Assembly: GCA_004525885.1 (NCBI GenBank)
Contig: SPBV01000073.1
Location: 1-8,598, forward strand
DNA from: Nitrosomonadales bacterium
Lineage (GTDB): Bacteria > Pseudomonadota > Gammaproteobacteria > Burkholderiales > Nitrosomonadaceae
Reading direction: 5' to 3'
Length of the DNA: 8,598 bases
Shown: piece by piece, positions 5,323 through 8,598 of the stretch
How positions within the stretch are numbered: the stretch's first letter is position 1
Layout: each line of letters begins with the position of its first letter
Notes under the pieces: generated by a model
The model's input: the letters and a program-made list of their open reading frames with translations, nothing else
Told to the model about the DNA's origin: nothing
The model's database searches: none
Position numbers and translations under genes: made by a program

Positions 5323-6384
5323 TTGGATATTACTGTAGCCATAGACTGCATGGGTGGTGATCATGGCCCCAAAGTAACTGTTCCATCTGCTGTTGGTTTT
5401 CTCCATCGCAATCCCGCAACAAATATCGTTCTGGTAGGATTACTGGATTCGATAGAAGCAGAGTTGCGCGCTCTTAACTTTACATCAAATCCACGATTAA
5501 AATTACATACCGCAAGCGAAGTAGTCGATATGGATGAATCACCTGCACTGGCTTTACGCGGCAAAAAAGACTCTTCGATGCGGATTGCTATAAATCTGGT
5601 TAAAAATGGTGCAGCCCAGGCCTGTGTTAGTGCTGGAAATACAGGAGCATTGATTGCAACCTCCCGGTTTGTTCTAAAAACACTCCCTGGTATTGATCGC
5701 CCAGCACTAGCTGTAGTACTTCCCACCATAAATGGCCACACATATGTTCTGGATCTTGGTGCCAATGTAGATTGCAGCCCGGAGCACCTCCTTCAATTTG
5801 GTGTCATGGGAGCCACACTGGTGTCTGCGGTAGAAAACAAGGATAGGCCAAGCATAGGCTTATTAAATATTGGAGAGGAGGCGATCAAAGGTAACGAGGT
5901 AGTAAAACAAGCTGCTGAGTTGTTGCGAGCTAGCGGACTTAATTTTTACGGTAACATAGAAGGTAATGATATTTATAAGGGTACAACCGACGTAGTGGTA
6001 TGTGATGGTTTCGTTGGCAATGTTGCTCTAAAAGCTTCAGAAGGAGTAGCGCAGATGCTTGCTACATACTTACGACAAGAGTTCAAGCGCAATCTCCTTA
6101 CAAAATTTGCGGGACTTATTGCTTTGCCTGTCATCAAAAATTTCAAGCGCAGAGTAGATCACCGTAGATATAATGGCGCGAGCTTGCTTGGACTATGCGG
6201 TATCGTAATCAAAAGCCATGGTTCTGCTGACAGTTATGCTTTTGGATTCGCTATCAAACGCGCTGTTGAAGAAGTTCAAGGTGGAATACAGCACCAAATA
6301 AGCGAGCGCATACTGGAATTGCCACATCATTCAAAGAAGCCACCTTCCTTCTCACAATCCTCGTCAAAAGAAGATGTAGCATGA
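5323..6384 (+). CDS. plsX: Phosphate acyltransferase PlsX
   Basis: 353-residue peripheral-membrane enzyme that converts acyl-ACP and phosphate to acyl-phosphate, the donor used by PlsY in the first step of phospholipid synthesis. Family motifs run the full length: VAIDCMGGDHGP (5-16), SAGNTGAL (103-110), VLDLGANVDC (142-151), NIGEEAIKGNE (182-192), GNIEGNDI (210-217), DGFVGNVALK (228-237), YNGASLLG (283-290) and KSHGSAD (297-303). A Ser/His/Lys-rich tail of about 20 residues follows. The start is the TTG at 5323: the in-frame codon at 5311-5313 is a stop and the next ATG is inside the first motif. Only a weak AGG (5312-5314) precedes it, which suggests low or coupled translation after rpmF, 62 bases upstream. 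Its last bases overlap fabH in an ATGA arrangement. Confidence 0.95.
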   Translation: MDITVAIDCMGGDHGPKVTVPSAVGFLHRNPATNIVLVGLLDSIEAELRALNFTSNPRLKLHTASEVVDMDESPALALRGKKDSSMRIAINLVKNGAAQACVSAGNTGALIATSRFVLKTLPGIDRPALAVVLPTINGHTYVLDLGANVDCSPEHLLQFGVMGATLVSAVENKDRPSIGLLNIGEEAIKGNEVVKQAAELLRASGLNFYGNIEGNDIYKGTTDVVVCDGFVGNVALKASEGVAQMLATYLRQEFKRNLLTKFAGLIALPVIKNFKRRVDHRRYNGASLLGLCGIVIKSHGSADSYAFGFAIKRAVEEVQGGIQHQISERILELPHHSKKPPSFSQSSSKEDVA

Positions 6385-7340
6385 TGTATTCCAAAATTAT
6401 TGGTACGGGTAGCTACTTACCTGAGAAAATTCTCACCAACTCTGATCTTGAGTCCATTGTTGATACCAGCGACTCGTGGATACGTAGTCGGACGGGTATT
6501 GAGCAGAGACATATTGCAGCAGAGAGTGAAATGGCAAGTGATCTAGCAGTTAATGCTTGCCACAAGGCGATGGAATCAGCAGATATTGGCGCAGATGAGA
6601 TTGATCTGATTATTGTTGCCACCACCACTCCAGATATGATCTTTCCGAGTACCGCATGTATTTTACAAAATAAACTTGGTATCCAAGGCTGCCCTGCATT
6701 TGATGTGCAAGCAGTATGTAGTGGTTTTATCTATGCTCTTGCCACTGCAGATATGTTTATCCGCGCTGGAAGATGCCGTACGGCACTTGTAGTTGGGACC
6801 GAAATATACTCACGCATACTCGACTGGAATGATCGTAGCACCTGTGTACTATTTGGAGACGGAGCTGGCGCAGTATTAATTACTAAGTGCGATCAGCCAG
6901 GAATCCTTTCGAGCCATTTGCATGCCAATGGCAGCCACTATACTACCCTTGCACTTCCCGGGAGCATCTCTCGTGGAAAAATCAAAGGCAACCCATTTAT
7001 TACCATGGATGGCAATACAGTTTTCAAGTTCGCAGTAAAAGTTATGGAAGAAATTGTTCATGAAGCTTTGGCCGAAAATAATTTACAGATATCTGATATA
7101 AGCTGGTTAATTCCACACCAAGCTAATATTCGGATCATCCAATCCACAGCAAAAAAACTGGGAATATCAATGGATAAAGTGGTAACTACCATAGCCAAAC
7201 ATGGAAATACCTCTGCTGCCTCCATTCCACTAGCTTTGGATATAGCGGTGCGCGACGAGCGTATTAGGCCAGATCAATACGTGTTACTAGAAGGAGTTGG
7301 TGGCGGATTTACCTGGGGTGCGGTACTAATCCGCTGGTGA
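6381..7340 (+). CDS. fabH: Beta-ketoacyl-ACP synthase III (FabH)
   Basis: 319-residue condensing enzyme that joins acetyl-CoA to malonyl-ACP to start fatty-acid synthesis. It has the thiolase fold with the complete Cys-His-Asn triad: Cys113 in VQAVCSGF, His246 in WLIPHQANIRI and Asn276 in AKHGNTSAASIP. The glycine-rich ending LEGVGGGFTWGAVLIRW is typical, as is DSWIRSRTGIEQRHI (31-45). The start ATG at 6381 overlaps the plsX TGA by four bases (ATGA), so translation is probably coupled. A second ATG follows immediately at 6384 and would shift numbering to match the E. coli catalytic Cys112. The length equals the normal family size, with no missing key residue. Confidence 0.96.
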   Translation: MMYSKIIGTGSYLPEKILTNSDLESIVDTSDSWIRSRTGIEQRHIAAESEMASDLAVNACHKAMESADIGADEIDLIIVATTTPDMIFPSTACILQNKLGIQGCPAFDVQAVCSGFIYALATADMFIRAGRCRTALVVGTEIYSRILDWNDRSTCVLFGDGAGAVLITKCDQPGILSSHLHANGSHYTTLALPGSISRGKIKGNPFITMDGNTVFKFAVKVMEEIVHEALAENNLQISDISWLIPHQANIRIIQSTAKKLGISMDKVVTTIAKHGNTSAASIPLALDIAVRDERIRPDQYVLLEGVGGGFTWGAVLIRW

Positions 7341-7343
7341 AAA

Positions 7344-8282
7344 ATGAAATTTGCCTTCGTATTTCCCGGTCAAGGTTCGCAATCAGTCGGTATGATGAAG
7401 GGGTATGCTGATTTTCCAATAGTACATGAAACTTTTTCTGAGGCATCAGACATCCTCCATGAGGACTTCTGGAAAATGGTTAATAATGGTCCATCTGATA
7501 GCCTCAACCTCACAACTAACACTCAGCCGTTGATGTTAATGTCGGGGGTTGCAGTATACCGCGCATGGAAAAGTTTAGGTGGACCAAGTCCTGCATTCAT
7601 AGCTGGACACAGTCTAGGAGAATACACCGCATTAGTTGTCTCAGAAGTAATGACCTTTAATGACGCCCTGTCAATTGTACGATTCCGCGGAGAAGTAATG
7701 CAGCAAGCTGTACCGGAAGGAACCGGAAAAATGGCCGCAATCTTAGGCCTAGACGATGATATGATACAAGCAGTGTGTACTGAAGTTACAAATAATTCCA
7801 GTGGAGAATCACTGGAGCCGGCAAATTTTAACTCGCCTGGACAAGTTGTAATTGCAGGACATAAAAATGCGGTGTTGCGTGGTATTGAACTAGCCAAGAA
7901 GAAAGGCGCAAAGCTGGCTATGCTGTTACCCATGAGCGTCCCCTCGCATTGCTCGCTGATGGCCTCAGCAGCAGAAAAAATGCAACTGCAGCTAGAAATG
8001 ATAACGCTGCTAACACCAAGTATTCCTGTCTTGCATAATACCGATGTAAAACAACACAAGGATAGCGCTACTATCAAGGATATCTTGGTGCAGCAATTAT
8101 GTGTCCCCGTACGATGGACGGAAACTATCTATGCCTTCATTACAGAAGGCATTACCCATGTGGCAGAATGTGGCCCAGGCAAGATATTGACAGGACTTAA
8201 CAAGCGTATAGACAAGAATTTACAAAACATAGCATTAACAGATGGCGCCGCGCTCCGACAAGCTATAAACATCTTGATATAG
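7344..8282 (+). CDS. fabD: Malonyl-CoA:ACP transacylase (FabD)
   Basis: 312-residue enzyme that moves malonyl from CoA to acyl carrier protein, supplying every elongation round. It opens FAFVFPGQGSQSVGM (3-17) and carries the nucleophile Ser90 in GHSLGEYTA, Arg115 in RFRGEVMQ, the NFNSPGQVVIAGHK block (161-174), His202 in MSVPSHCSLM and Gln251 in the VQQL motif before PVRWTE. GPGKILTGLNKRI closes the domain. All catalytic positions are intact and the length matches E. coli FabD. The ATG lies three bases after the fabH stop, with GGTGA inside the end of fabH as a close Shine-Dalgarno, so it is co-transcribed and probably coupled. Confidence 0.96.
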   Translation: MKFAFVFPGQGSQSVGMMKGYADFPIVHETFSEASDILHEDFWKMVNNGPSDSLNLTTNTQPLMLMSGVAVYRAWKSLGGPSPAFIAGHSLGEYTALVVSEVMTFNDALSIVRFRGEVMQQAVPEGTGKMAAILGLDDDMIQAVCTEVTNNSSGESLEPANFNSPGQVVIAGHKNAVLRGIELAKKKGAKLAMLLPMSVPSHCSLMASAAEKMQLQLEMITLLTPSIPVLHNTDVKQHKDSATIKDILVQQLCVPVRWTETIYAFITEGITHVAECGPGKILTGLNKRIDKNLQNIALTDGAALRQAINILI

Positions 8283-8373
8283 TTGTAGGCAGGAATTCAT
8301 AGAAGTTTTCGAATTCTGATTTACCAGAAATTCCAATATTTTATTGTTGTGTTATTAAATAATCAGGGGGATT
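8283..8373 (+). other. fabD-fabG spacer with inverted repeats
   Basis: These 91 bases are the longest gap inside the lipid operon. They hold two GAATTC palindromes (8293-8298 and 8311-8316) that can pair with each other across 12 bases. They also hold a competing 5-bp stem, TTCTG (8314-8318) with CAGAA (8325-8329). An AT-rich run leads to the fabG ribosome binding site. No U-tract follows a strong stem, so it is not an obvious terminator. A separate fabG promoter is known in E. coli, but I see no good -35/-10 pair here. Confidence 0.4.
8365..8370 (+). promoter_or_regulatory. Ribosome binding site of fabG
   Basis: AGGGGG ends three bases before the ATG at 8374. The spacing is tight, but counted from the AGG part it is about six bases. 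It supports the MLQNQ start. Confidence 0.55.
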
Positions 8374-8598
8374 ATGTTACAAAATCAAATAGCTTTGATA
8401 ACTGGTGCTAGCCGTGGTATCGGACAGGCCATAGCACTAAAGTTGGGTAAAGATGGTGCTACAGTTGTAGGCTCTGCAACCACTGCAAAAGGTGCTGAAA
8501 GTATTAGTAGTTATCTAAAAGATGCCGGTATAGAAGGAATGGGCATGGTGTTAAATGTTAACGATGCTGATCAGATTAAAAATCTCATTGCAGAGACG
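8374..8598 (+). CDS. fabG: 3-oxoacyl-ACP reductase FabG, N-terminal part (runs off the window)
   Basis: First 75 codons of the NADPH-dependent short-chain dehydrogenase that reduces beta-ketoacyl-ACP in each fatty-acid elongation cycle. The Rossmann cofactor motif TGASRGIG is at residues 10-17. SATT at 34-37 follows the second beta strand, where NADP+ is selected, and LNVND at 60-64 corresponds to the conserved NV(T/N)D element. The catalytic Ser-Tyr-Lys lies beyond the window. SDRs are many, but the position after fabD and the closeness to E. coli FabG make the call firm. acpP and fabF would be expected next. Confidence 0.93.
   Translation, partial: MLQNQIALITGASRGIGQAIALKLGKDGATVVGSATTAKGAESISSYLKDAGIEGMGMVLNVNDADQIKNLIAET

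Noticed and set aside
1..8598. A novel defence, mobile or biosynthetic system
   Set aside because: Every intact gene belongs to a known core family in a known order. There are no repeat arrays, transposase, integrase or unexplained coding regions to support such a claim.

Overview
The window is a stretch of ordinary bacterial core chromosome, most likely from a betaproteobacterium. The protein sequences and gene order suggest the Nitrosomonadales/Nitrosomonas group, but that placement comes from memory of the families and was not searched. The layout extends the well-known enterobacterial order rne<- ->rluC ... maf(yceF)<- ->yceD-rpmF-plsX-fabH-fabD-fabG. An HAD phosphatase gene and an S49 peptidase gene sit between rluC and maf. 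Base composition is moderately AT-rich, and three genes (rluC, maf, plsX) appear to start with TTG.

Region by region. Positions 1-607 (minus strand) hold the first 202 codons of ribonuclease E. Positions 608-997 are a non-coding divergent spacer that probably carries the rne promoter and a leader of about 110 nt with small inverted repeats. Positions 998-3862 (plus strand) hold rluC (23S rRNA pseudouridine synthase), an HAD-superfamily phosphatase, the decayed 3' half of a Rieske [2Fe-2S] protein gene, and an sppA-type signal-peptide peptidase. Positions 3903-4499 (minus strand) hold a YceF-type Maf nucleotide pyrophosphatase, convergent with sppA and divergent from the next operon. Positions 4558-8598 (plus strand) hold yceD (DUF177), rpmF (ribosomal protein L32, not in a long reading frame but clear), plsX, fabH, fabD and the first 75 codons of fabG.

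How the genes work together. rne, rluC, yceD and rpmF belong to RNA processing and ribosome assembly. plsX, fabH, fabD and fabG belong to fatty-acid and phospholipid synthesis: FabD makes malonyl-ACP, FabH starts the chain, FabG reduces the beta-keto group, and PlsX passes acyl groups to glycerolipid synthesis. Placing rpmF and yceD at the head of the lipid operon ties membrane synthesis to ribosome production. The best promoter in the window lies before yceD and has a GC-rich discriminator, as growth-rate-controlled promoters do. Its predicted start site is almost at the yceD start codon, so the message may be leaderless.

I see no mobile element, CRISPR array, tRNA, rRNA or unknown multi-gene system here. 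The two observations most worth checking are the Rieske pseudogene remnant between the HAD gene and sppA, and the possibly leaderless, GC-discriminator promoter of the yceD-rpmF-plsX-fab operon.
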